A stretch of 6,946 nucleotides of DNA from JALORV01 sp035255845 (GCA_035255845.1 DATEZE010000251.1:1-6946), one strand, 5' to 3'. Positions 1 to 5,931 are shown, numbered from the stretch's first letter. Notes: generated by a model from the sequence alone, not told the origin. Translations and numbers: made by a program.

Positions 1-1084
1 GTTCCTGGATGTCATATTCGCCGGCAATCGCCCGCAGGTTGGCAACCTCGGCGTTTTCGGCCAGCGTCATCGTGATCCGGTCGATATAGGGAAGCTGGTT
101 CCCGGCAGTGTCGACCGCCCAGAAGTAGGGATTCCTTTCCATTGACCATGTCGGCGTGTTGATTGGCGACACGGTCCGCCAGGGGGTCATCACCGGCAGA
201 TCGGGATTGAGCGCCCAGCTGTAGCGGTTCCGCAGCAGCGAGACCCAGTTGTCGAAGCCCAATTCCTTGGCCTTCTTGTTCGCCGCGTCCTCGGACGAGT
301 ACTTCGGCAGGAACTGCTTCAGGTAGTGCGCGGGCGCATACGCGCCGCCCCAGTTCTGGAATGCGCCGCGCGTGGCGAGCCCGGCGCCGATGCCCGTGCT
401 TCCCGCGAGCTGATAGACGAAGAAAGCATACGGCTCGGGGAATTCGAAGGCGACGGTGTAGTCGTCGACCTTCCTCATCTTCCCGTCCTTGCCGTTAATC
501 TGGAACTCGAAGAACGGTGTGGGGACGATGTTCTTGTTGAGATAGATGTCCTCGTACCAGAACATGAAGTCGTCCGCGGTCAGGGGCTTGCCGTCGGACC
601 ACTTGGCGCCCTTGCGGAGGTAGATCGTCGTCGTCTTGCCGTCGTCGCTCACCTTCCAATCGCGCGCGAGGCTGGGGACGATCTTCGTGCCTGTGTAGTC
701 GAAGGTCAGGATCTTGTCGATCGAGTTGATGCGGTTGCCGTTTTCATGGTCGGCTGGCCCGGTGAAGGCCCTGCGCCAGTTGCCGCCGTACTTGCCAATT
801 TCCTGGAGTGGCTTCACGACAAAAAGCTGCGACTGCTCGGGCAGGCGCTTGTCGACCGGCGGCAGCTTTCCGGCTTTCACCTGTGCGTCGAGGGTTGGCG
901 CTTCCTTGAATGTCTTGGGAAAGGCTTTGGTGTCAAGGATGATCTCCGGACCTTCTAGCTTCCCGATCAGCGACGAGCCGATCTTCGCCGGCGCGGTTTG
1001 CGCAAGCGCCTCCCCCGCAGTCATCGCGAGCGTGCCGACGAGGCCGACACCCGCCAGCACCAGCATCGGGCGCATTGATCTCAT
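1..1084 (-). CDS. ABC transporter periplasmic solute-binding protein, family 5 (partial, N-terminal 361 codons)
   Basis: The minus strand is open without a stop from the ATG at 1084 to the left edge, so the C-terminus is missing. A GAGGAG ribosome binding site (1096-1091) lies 6 nt before this ATG, which decides the start over the in-frame ATG at 1075. Residues 1-28 are a Sec signal peptide: a basic MRSMR start, a hydrophobic stretch and an ALA|Q cleavage site. Residues 97-103 (GKYGGNW) begin the mature fold. Residues 143-175 carry the SBP_bac_5 signature, with W..SDDGKT followed by LRKGAKWSDGKPLTADDFMF. Family members bind peptides, nickel, opines or other solutes in the periplasm and deliver them to an ABC permease. 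The full length is probably about 600 residues, so this is a little over half. The substrate cannot be read from the sequence. Permease and ATPase genes, if linked, would lie to the left of the window. The gene is divergent from the 559-residue protein gene. Confidence 0.93.
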   Translation of the reverse strand, partial: MRSMRPMLVLAGVGLVGTLAMTAGEALAQTAPAKIGSSLIGKLEGPEIILDTKAFPKTFKEAPTLDAQVKAGKLPPVDKRLPEQSQLFVVKPLQEIGKYGGNWRRAFTGPADHENGNRINSIDKILTFDYTGTKIVPSLARDWKVSDDGKTTTIYLRKGAKWSDGKPLTADDFMFWYEDIYLNKNIVPTPFFEFQINGKDGKMRKVDDYTVAFEFPEPYAFFVYQLAGSTGIGAGLATRGAFQNWGGAYAPAHYLKQFLPKYSSEDAANKKAKELGFDNWVSLLRNRYSWALNPDLPVMTPWRTVSPINTPTWSMERNPYFWAVDTAGNQLPYIDRITMTLAENAEVANLRAIAGEYDIQE

Positions 1085-1090
1085 ACGAGT

Positions 1091-1096
1091 CTCCTC
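1091..1096 (-). promoter_or_regulatory. Ribosome binding site of the solute-binding protein gene
   Basis: GAGGAG on the minus strand, 6 nt upstream of the ATG at 1084. It is a near-perfect Shine-Dalgarno match and stands in contrast to the two SD-less starts at 1321 and 3041. Confidence 0.8.
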
Positions 1097-1173
1097 TTGT
1101 TTTGTTAGTTCTCAGGCAATTCTCGGGTGTTGCCTACATGACTGCATTGGCGAGCGTTAGCTGGGCACTGCTG

Positions 1174-1204
1174 TGTGGCCAGGCGGAGCGCTCGGACTGC
1201 CACA
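1174..1204. repeat. Bulged inverted repeat in the divergent intergenic region
   Basis: TGTGG-c-CAG (1174-1182) pairs with CTG-CCACA (1197-1204), with one bulged C. The loop contains the self-complementary GAGCGCTC. It could be a regulator site serving both divergent genes. It could equally be chance in GC-rich DNA. Confidence 0.3.
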
Positions 1205-1283
1205 TGGCGCGAGACCTTAGCGCCCAACATCTGGGTGTGCAATGGCTGCTTGCGGCTGCGGCCCTCGTCATTGACCGAAACCA

Positions 1284-1311
1284 TTGACGGCGGGCGCCCG
1301 GCTGCAATACT
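1284..1311 (+). promoter_or_regulatory. Candidate promoter abutting the GTG start at 1321
   Basis: TTGACG (1284-1289, 5 of 6 to the -35 consensus) is followed after 16 bp by AATACT (1306-1311, 4 of 6 to the -10 consensus). A start site 7 to 9 nt after the -10 falls at about 1318-1320. That would leave almost no 5' leader before the GTG at 1321. This assumes a sigma-70-type promoter and has not been tested. Confidence 0.4.
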
Positions 1312-1320
1312 GGCGCGGTC

Positions 1321-3000
1321 GTGTCCTCCGGCGTTCCCGTGCCCTCGGTTCGTGCAGTGCTGCGCCAGTTGCGGCTGAGTCGCGCTAGATTCGACGCGCG
1401 TGCTGCAGCCGCGTGTCGGCAAGCGCTCGACCGCATCAGCGGCACCCGCCTGCGTAGGGTCAGGCAACTGCTCGACTATCACGACGACCTGCTTTTTCTC
1501 TGTGCATTTCCGCATTCGCTCGAATCGCGGCGGGCCGCAATCGAGCAACTGGATACCTTCGCGCTGCGCTGGCGTGGCCTACGCGAGATCCAGCGGCGCG
1601 CCGCGGGCAGTGGCATCGCCGGCACGGTGTCGCGTCCGCCGCTCGCCTGGCCGGTTGCACGGGCATGGATACCTCAGGAGGACATCGACATCGATTGGGA
1701 CGATCTGACCGACGCCTCTGCGTTCGACGCGCTGGTCGGAGAGTTGCTAGGCGCCGTGGAACGCGAGTCGTACGAGAGCGGCGACTACACCACGCGGGCG
1801 TGGATCGCGCTGGCCGGCCGGCCCGGCGAGTGCGCGGCCGCCTGGCTGGTGCGCGAGGCCTCGACGCCGACTCCGCCCCGTTTTTCTGCAACATGGGATG
1901 CGGCGCCGGTGCCGCTGCGCTGGGCGCTCGGGGACTCGCCGCGGTCGGCGACGCATGCGCGACTCAGGCTCACCCCGGTGCTGCGCCGAAGCTTTCGCCG
2001 CCTCGAGCAGCCACTCGCTGCGCATGTCGCTGTTCCGCTCGATGGCGTGCGTCTGCTGACGCCCGCGCGAGCTGCGCCGATCATCGAACTGGCACGCTCG
2101 GCACTGGCCGTGCGTGGACGCGAAGTGCACGCAATGAGCTATCCGAACCGTGCCGAGGTGTACCTCGTCGACGTCGGTGAAGGCGTGCGGCTGGCTCTGA
2201 TCGGAGTCGCGCCCGAGCAGCGTCTGTTGCTCGAAGCGAACTACGGGTATCTGCTAATGAGCAACGGCGTTCCGATCGGTTACGGCGGCGTGTCGCCACT
2301 TTATCGGCAGGCGAACACCGGCATCAATATCTTCGACGCATTCCGCGGCAGCGAAGCGACGTTCCTCTGGGCCCAGACGCTGCGTGCCTTCCGCACGCTC
2401 TTCGGTGTTCGCCGCTTCGTGATCAATGGCTACCAGTTCGGCGCGGGCAACAGCGAGGCGATCTCCAGCGGTGCGTACTGGTTCTACTACCGCCTCGGTT
2501 TCCGGCCCGGACTCGCCGAGGACGCCGACCTCGCGGAGCACGAAGCGGCGCGCCTGCGGCGTCGCCCGGCCGAGCGTACGTCTGCCGCGGTGCTGCGGCG
2601 GCTGGCGCGCGGTGATCTGCATCTTGACCTCGCGGACTTCGACGCAAGCGACTATTTCGAGGAACCGCTGCTCAATCGCATCGGTGCGGCAGTTGCGCGC
2701 CGCATCGCTACAGGCGCGGCACCGTCGCATCGTGACGGCGAGGCGGCGCTGGTAAATGACACGGTGCGCGCGCTGGGTATCGGTCGTGTGCCAGCGATGA
2801 CACGCCGCGCACTGGCGCGGCTCGCGCCCGTGGCGGCGCTGCTCGACCTCGAGCGCTGGAGCGGGGCGGAGCGACGTTTGCTCGGCGCGTGGCTGCAGCT
2901 GAAGGGCGATGCGCAGGAGCGCGACTTCGCGCTCGGCGCGACGAAGCAGTCGCGATTCTTCCGTGAATTGCAGGCCGTGATCCGCGCCGAGGGGCAGTGA
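1321..3000 (+). CDS. Uncharacterised 559-residue protein with a GNAT-like central region
   Basis: I do not recognise the family. The frame is closed upstream by a TGA at 1285-1287, and GTG 1321 is the first start codon after it. GTGs at 1339 and 1357 are alternatives, and none has a Shine-Dalgarno. There is no signal peptide or membrane segment, so it is probably cytosolic. Residues 1-110 are Arg/Ala/Leu-rich and probably helical. The most conserved-looking part is residues 306-396. It includes ANYGYLLMSNGVPIGYGG (306-323), an aromatic Phe/Trp helix, VINGYQFGAGNSEAISSGAY (367-386) and YYRLGFRP (389-396). A small-residue strand followed by a helix and a terminal Y..LGFRP resembles the end of a GNAT acetyltransferase fold, but the acetyl-CoA P-loop (Q/RxxGxG/A) is not clear. 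The C-terminal 160 residues are helical and charged. The gene lies 40 bp before rmuC on the same strand and is probably co-transcribed with it. The GNAT relation is inference only. Confidence 0.85.
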   Translation: MSSGVPVPSVRAVLRQLRLSRARFDARAAAACRQALDRISGTRLRRVRQLLDYHDDLLFLCAFPHSLESRRAAIEQLDTFALRWRGLREIQRRAAGSGIAGTVSRPPLAWPVARAWIPQEDIDIDWDDLTDASAFDALVGELLGAVERESYESGDYTTRAWIALAGRPGECAAAWLVREASTPTPPRFSATWDAAPVPLRWALGDSPRSATHARLRLTPVLRRSFRRLEQPLAAHVAVPLDGVRLLTPARAAPIIELARSALAVRGREVHAMSYPNRAEVYLVDVGEGVRLALIGVAPEQRLLLEANYGYLLMSNGVPIGYGGVSPLYRQANTGINIFDAFRGSEATFLWAQTLRAFRTLFGVRRFVINGYQFGAGNSEAISSGAYWFYYRLGFRPGLAEDADLAEHEAARLRRRPAERTSAAVLRRLARGDLHLDLADFDASDYFEEPLLNRIGAAVARRIATGAAPSHRDGEAALVNDTVRALGIGRVPAMTRRALARLAPVAALLDLERWSGAERRLLGAWLQLKGDAQERDFALGATKQSRFFRELQAVIRAEGQ

Positions 3001-3025
3001 TACCGGCGACCGTGTTCTGCGCACG

Positions 3026-3031
3026 TATCAT
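3026..3031 (+). promoter_or_regulatory. Possible -10 element just upstream of rmuC
   Basis: TATCAT (5 of 6 to TATAAT) ends 9 bp before the rmuC ATG at 3041, so a start site would fall at about 3038. No good -35 is seen 16-18 bp upstream. If it is used, the rmuC transcript would be nearly leaderless. This is a weak call. Confidence 0.25.
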
Positions 3032-3040
3032 CGCCATCCC

Positions 3041-4429
3041 ATGAACGCAACACTGTGGGTCGCGCTCGCTGTCGCGGGCCTTGCACTCGTCGTCGTCACC
3101 ATCGCCACGCTGCGCTCGCGCCAGCTATCGGCCACTGCATTGATCCGCCTCGATGAACTCGCTCGCTCGAACGAGCGGCTGGAGCGCGAGCTGCGTGGCG
3201 CTGTCGAGTCTGCGGCCGCGGCGTCGCGCCTCGAAACCGGCGCGCGCCTCAGCGACCTGCACGGCGGCCTGACGCAGCAGATGACCGGCATGGCTGGCAT
3301 GCAGGGCCAGCAGCTGCTCGGCTTTGGCGAACAGGTGTCAAAGGTAAGCGAGGCGGCCAATACCGCTGCCCGCGCCAACCGCGAAGAGAGCGCGCAGCAG
3401 CTGAAGGACTTTGCGACGCTGATGCAGCAGCAGCTCGCGGAGCTCAACCGCAGCATCCACGGCAACCTCGCCGAGGTGCGCGGCACGCTGCAGACGCAGC
3501 TGTCCACGCTGCAACAGGGCAACGAGACCAAGCTCGACCAGATGCGGGCGACGGTCGAGGAGAAATTGCAAAGCACGCTGGAGGCGCGACTCGGTGAATC
3601 GTTCCGGCTGGTGTCGGAGCGGCTGGAGCAGGTGCACCGCGGACTTGGCGAGATGCAGACGCTGGCCGCAGGGGTCGGCGACCTGAAACGCGTGCTGACT
3701 AACGTGAAGTCGCGGGGTGGATTCGGCGAAGTGCAACTCGGTGCCCTGCTGGAGCAGATGCTGACGGCGGAGCAGTACCAGACCAACGTGGCGACGCGGC
3801 CGGGCTCGAAGGAGCGCGTCGAGTTTGCGATCCGCCTACCGGGACGTGAGCAGACCTGCTGGCTGCCGATCGACGCAAAGTTCCCGATCGAGGATTACGA
3901 CCGCCTGCACCAGGCGCAGGAGCGCGGCGATCTGGCCGCAGCTGAAGAGGCCGCGCGCGCGCTCGAAAGCCGGATCAAGTTGGAGGCGCGGCGCATCCGC
4001 GACAAGTACATCGAGGTGCCGCACACAACGGATTTCGCGTTGCTCTTCCTGCCGGCCGAAGGGCTGTATGCCGAAGTGCTGCGCCGACCGGGTCTGGTCG
4101 ACACGCTGCAACGCGAGCAGCGCGTCGTGGTCACTGGGCCGACAACCCTTGCGGCGATCCTGAACAGCCTTCAGATGGGCTTCCGCACGATGGCGCTGGA
4201 GAAGCGATCGGCCGAGGTTTGGCAGGTGCTCGGCGCCGTCAAGACCGAGTTCGGCAAGTTTGGAGAGGTTTTGGCGAGGGTGAAGGAGCAGCTGCAGGCG
4301 GCATCGAACACGATCGAAAGGGCCGAGACCCGCACCCGTCAGATGGATCGTGCACTGAAATCGGTCGAGGCGCTGCCTGCCGACGAGTCGCAGCAGCTGA
4401 TCCCGCTCGAGCGCGGCGACGAGAACTGA
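3041..4429 (+). CDS. rmuC: DNA recombination protein RmuC
   Basis: A 462-residue protein, close to the roughly 475 residues of E. coli RmuC. Residues 4-23 form one N-terminal hydrophobic segment, presumably a membrane anchor. Residues 30 to about 215 are a long Gln/Glu/Ala/Leu coiled coil. The RmuC core begins near residue 225 with RGGFGEVQLGALLEQML (225-241). It continues with VEFAIRLPG (260-268) and WLPIDAKFPIEDYDRL (274-289), then a region rich in LFLPAEGLYAEVLRR. This core resembles PD-(D/E)xK nuclease folds, with E261, D278 and K280 in the expected places. The usual Pro-Asp of the first motif is Val-Glu here. In E. coli, rmuC mutations raise inversion at short inverted repeats, and the biochemistry remains poorly defined. 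ATG 3041 has no Shine-Dalgarno, but the membrane segment starts directly after it and no better start exists. It lies 40 bp after the 559-residue protein gene and 41 bp before the DUF488 gene. Confidence 0.95.
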   Translation: MNATLWVALAVAGLALVVVTIATLRSRQLSATALIRLDELARSNERLERELRGAVESAAAASRLETGARLSDLHGGLTQQMTGMAGMQGQQLLGFGEQVSKVSEAANTAARANREESAQQLKDFATLMQQQLAELNRSIHGNLAEVRGTLQTQLSTLQQGNETKLDQMRATVEEKLQSTLEARLGESFRLVSERLEQVHRGLGEMQTLAAGVGDLKRVLTNVKSRGGFGEVQLGALLEQMLTAEQYQTNVATRPGSKERVEFAIRLPGREQTCWLPIDAKFPIEDYDRLHQAQERGDLAAAEEAARALESRIKLEARRIRDKYIEVPHTTDFALLFLPAEGLYAEVLRRPGLVDTLQREQRVVVTGPTTLAAILNSLQMGFRTMALEKRSAEVWQVLGAVKTEFGKFGEVLARVKEQLQAASNTIERAETRTRQMDRALKSVEALPADESQQLIPLERGDEN

Positions 4430-4470
4430 CGGCGGCGGCGACATCTTCGTCGATAGGAAAGAGGCAGCTC

Positions 4471-4863
4471 ATGGCCATCCGCGTCGTCAGGCTCGGCACG
4501 CCGCGTGCAAGCGGCGAGGGCACTCGCATCGGCACCGTGCGGCGTCCGCCCCGCGGGGTGCCGAAGGAACGGTTTGCTTCAGGCAACTGGTATGACGTCT
4601 GGTTTCCGAACCTCGCCCCCAGCGTCGAAACGATGAAGCTGGGCCAGGCCGTCGAGTCGCCGGCCGATTGGGCAAAGTTCGTACGACGCTATCGCGCCGA
4701 AATGGCCCAACCGGACGCGGCTCACGCGATAGCGTTGCTGGCAACGCTCTCGCATCAGGCCGACTTCTCGGTCGGCTGCTACTGCGAGAACGAAGCGCGC
4801 TGCCACCGCTCGCTGCTGCGCGAACTGCTCAAAGCACAAGGCGCGCGGCTGAAGGACGGCTAG
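4471..4863 (+). CDS. DUF488 family protein
   Basis: A 130-residue protein from ATG 4471. The purine-rich GGAAAGAGG (4456-4464) 6 nt upstream acts as the ribosome binding site. The frame is open further up inside rmuC, but those upstream codons only shadow rmuC. DUF488 features are NWYDVWFPNLAPS (around residues 44-56) and the C-terminal Cys/His signature CYCENEARCHR (103-113), with C103, C105, E106, C111, H112 and R113. This CxCE...CHR motif is typical of the family (compare E. coli YeaO), whose biochemical role is not established. The Cys/His pattern suggests metal or redox chemistry, which is inference. It is probably the last gene of the unit with the 559-residue protein and rmuC, because a strong hairpin follows 6 nt after the TAG stop. 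Confidence 0.9.
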   Translation: MAIRVVRLGTPRASGEGTRIGTVRRPPRGVPKERFASGNWYDVWFPNLAPSVETMKLGQAVESPADWAKFVRRYRAEMAQPDAAHAIALLATLSHQADFSVGCYCENEARCHRSLLRELLKAQGARLKDG

Positions 4864-4868
4864 CGCGC

Positions 4869-4887
4869 TGCGGCGCACGGCGCCGCA
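4869..4887 (+). terminator. Strong GC hairpin after the DUF488 gene
   Basis: TGCGGCGC (4869-4876) and GCGCCGCA (4880-4887) form a perfect 8-bp stem around an ACG loop, starting 6 nt after the TAG stop. No T-run follows, so it is either a poor intrinsic terminator or an mRNA 3'-end stabiliser. The position supports it marking the end of the rmuC operon. Confidence 0.5.
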
Positions 4888-4986
4888 AGTTGACATGAGG
4901 AGGGGGACGCCACCTGAAGCCACCCTCCTGGGGTGGGGACAGCGCCGACCCGTGCTGCCAAAGTCCCACTGTGCCCCGCCCGCTGG

Positions 4987-5002
4987 GCAGTGTATTCACT
5001 GC
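4987..5002 (+). repeat. Perfect inverted repeat upstream of the cupin gene
   Basis: GCAGTG-TATT-CACTGC: 6-bp arms with a 4-nt centre, 35 nt before the ATG at 5038. It could be an operator or a leader hairpin. Confidence 0.45.
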
Positions 5003-5037
5003 ACGAAGGCGAGCGCCATAACGTGGGGGGAGACATC

Positions 5038-5517
5038 ATGAGTTCGATGGGCTTTGATCCGAAGTACCTGAAGGGCGGCGACACGCCTTGGGTGCCATTC
5101 ACGCCTTACAACGAGAAGGTCACTATCAAGCTTCTGCATGTTGACCAGTCTCGCGGCGAAATGGCGCTGCTGCTGCGAGTGCCGGCCGGGACTAATCTCG
5201 GCGTGCACAACCACCGCGGCCGCGTCGTCCTTTACACGATCAAGGGTGGCTGGCGCTACATGGAGCACGACTGGATCACGCGCGAAGGCGACTTCGTGTA
5301 CGAGACCGCCGGCTCCCGTCACAGCTTCCAGGGCGAAGCCGGAGCGGATGCCGAGATGTTCGTCCTCCTTGACGGCTCGCTCGAATTTCTCGACGAGGCC
5401 GGCAACGTCGCCTCGATCGAGGACTGGCGTTCGATGCTGGAGCGCCTGGGCGCGCACTGCAAAGCCCACGGCCTCGCGGTGCCGGAACTCTCGGAATTTC
5501 CTAGAACGCACGGCTGA
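5038..5517 (+). CDS. Cupin protein resembling 2,4'-dihydroxyacetophenone dioxygenase
   Basis: A 159-residue single-domain cupin. ATG 5038 is chosen because GGGGGGAG ends 5 nt before it. An upstream GTG at 4933 would add 35 residues with no cupin character and no ribosome binding site. Cupin motif 1 spans residues 51-70, with H57 and H59. The Glu normally found 4-5 residues after the second His is replaced by Val63/Val64. Motif 2 is at 84-97, with H95. The metal site is therefore three histidines, as in acetylacetone-cleaving Dke1 and 2,4'-dihydroxyacetophenone dioxygenase (DAD), both non-heme Fe(II) enzymes that cleave C-C bonds. From memory, the DAD ligands have the same spacing (HxH, then 36 residues to the third His). 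GGWRYMEHDW (70-79) and ETAGSRHSF (89-97) also fit that group. The true substrate is unknown. There is no signal peptide, so it is cytosolic. The gene stands alone, with leaders of 174 bp before it and about 420 bp after it. Confidence 0.88.
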   Translation: MSSMGFDPKYLKGGDTPWVPFTPYNEKVTIKLLHVDQSRGEMALLLRVPAGTNLGVHNHRGRVVLYTIKGGWRYMEHDWITREGDFVYETAGSRHSFQGEAGADAEMFVLLDGSLEFLDEAGNVASIEDWRSMLERLGAHCKAHGLAVPELSEFPRTHG

Positions 5518-5652
5518 CCGGCGCGAAAGCAATGACGCTCTGCGACCAGCCACCATTGTCACTGCGTGGCGCTGGTGCGCACTCAGCGCACTGGTGGTCA
5601 GCGGCGTTGGCCGTCTCATTCCCCGGCGCAAGACGGCGCACGTCAAATCAAA

Positions 5653-5674
5653 GCCGTTCTGGTGTGCGAACGGC
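5653..5674 (+). terminator. Hairpin downstream of the cupin gene
   Basis: GCCGTTC (5653-5659) and GAACGGC (5668-5674) form a perfect 7-bp stem with an 8-nt loop. No T-run follows and it lies 136 bp beyond the cupin stop, so a terminator role is weakly supported. Confidence 0.3.
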
Positions 5675-5735
5675 CTCAGCAGCGGCAACCTGCAAGCCAA
5701 GGGTCCACTGATCTGGGCGTACGACAACTCGTCGG

Positions 5736-5795
5736 GGTGACCACGTCCGGCCTGGCCGCGGCGCTTAGCGCTGGTGACACGTGGACGTTCCGGCC
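5736..5795. repeat. Imperfect direct repeat upstream of the DUF1302 gene
   Basis: Copy 1 (5736-5752) reads GGTGAC-c-ACGT-CCGGCC. Copy 2 (5773-5795) reads GGTGAC-ACGT, then an extra 7 bases, then CCGGCC. The copies start 37 bp apart and could be paired regulator sites. Confidence 0.3.
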
Positions 5796-5816
5796 CGACC
5801 GCGGATCGAAACGCGC

Positions 5817-5822
5817 TATGTT
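5817..5822 (+). promoter_or_regulatory. Weak -10 candidate for the DUF1302 gene
   Basis: TATGTT (4 of 6 to TATAAT) is preceded after 16 bp by CCGACC (5795-5800, 3 of 6 to TTGACA). If it is used, the transcript would start near 5829 and carry a leader of about 110 nt through the G/C-tract array. Activator dependence would explain the poor -35. This is speculative. Confidence 0.2.
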
Positions 5823-5841
5823 GCAGGGGGTGAGGGCGTGG

Positions 5842-5879
5842 CCCCCACCGCCATGGGGGGGGTCCAGCCCCTTGTTTTT
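5842..5879 (+). terminator. G/C-tract stems followed by a T-run (terminator or attenuator candidate)
   Basis: CCCCC (5842-5846) can pair with the eight-G tract (5855-5862). Alternatively, the last four Gs (5859-5862) pair with CCCC (5868-5871), leaving TTGTTTTT (5872-5879) directly after the stem as in an intrinsic terminator. It may end cupin transcription, or act as an attenuator if a promoter lies upstream of it. The short 4-bp terminal stem keeps confidence low. Confidence 0.4.
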
Positions 5880-5886
5880 CTCCATA

Positions 5887-5904
5887 TTTCGGTCTGATCC
5901 GAAA
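5887..5904. promoter_or_regulatory. Operator-like inverted repeat before the DUF1302 gene
   Basis: TTTCGG-TCTGAT-CCGAAA has perfect 6-bp arms around a 6-nt centre, 33 nt before the ATG at 5938. A second small dyad, GGTC-ATGC-GACC, follows at 5907-5918. Its size and position suit a dimeric repressor or activator site, but no regulator gene is in the window. Confidence 0.4.
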
Positions 5905-5924
5905 CCGGTCATGCGACCAAAAAT

Positions 5925-5931
5925 AAGGGGG
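5925..5931 (+). promoter_or_regulatory. Ribosome binding site of the DUF1302 gene
   Basis: AAGGGGG (5925-5931) lies 6 nt before the ATG at 5938, in an A-rich context. It fixes this start. Confidence 0.7.

Larger units (their letters stand above)
1085..1320. other. Divergent intergenic region
   Basis: This 236-bp stretch separates the minus-strand binding-protein gene from the plus-strand 559-residue protein gene, so it must hold promoters for both. A plus-strand candidate is visible at 1284-1311. I see no convincing -35/-10 pair for the minus-strand gene. The region also holds a bulged dyad (1174-1204) and two ATTGAC hexamers 13 bp apart (starting at 1270 and 1283). The short reading frames that cross it have no recognisable content or ribosome binding sites. 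Confidence 0.7.
4864..5037 (+). other. Structured leader or intergenic region before the cupin gene
   Basis: 174 bp with no supported gene. After the hairpin at 4869-4887 comes a perfect TTGACA (4890-4895), but no -10 match sits at normal spacing. AGGAGGG (4898-4904) can pair with CCCTCCT (4922-4928), or CCACCC (4919-4924) can pair with GGGTGG (4930-4935). The two share bases and exclude each other. A third stem lies at 4987-5002. The promoter is not identified with confidence. Confidence 0.45.

Noticed and set aside
326..958. 210-codon plus-strand frame
   Set aside because: It lies entirely antisense to the clearly recognisable solute-binding protein gene.
1275..1282. CCGAAACC shared with 5899-5906, suggesting a common regulator
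   Set aside because: One 8-base match in about 7 kb of GC-rich sequence is too weak, and the first copy lacks the dyad present at 5887-5904.
2254..3024. 256-codon minus-strand frame inside the 559-residue protein gene
   Set aside because: It lacks recognisable content, and the plus-strand frame spans the whole interval with better coding character.
3028..3786. 252-codon minus-strand frame antisense to rmuC
   Set aside because: The Ser/Cys/Arg-rich translation mirrors the rmuC coiled coil on the opposite strand.
4219..4470. Upstream extension of the DUF488 reading frame into rmuC
   Set aside because: It only shadows rmuC in another frame, and the SD-supported ATG at 4471 begins the conserved DUF488 sequence.
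4933..5037. GTG start adding 35 residues to the cupin
   Set aside because: It has no ribosome binding site and no cupin-like sequence in the extension, whereas ATG 5038 has GGGGGGAG at good spacing.
5532..5711. 59-codon open frame in the long intergenic region
   Set aside because: It has no convincing ribosome binding site, its composition is biased by local GC, and the product is not recognisable.
5826..5862. G-quadruplex
   Set aside because: The gap between the second and the last G-tract is about 18 nt, outside the usual loop limit. Pairing with the nearby C-tracts is a simpler explanation.
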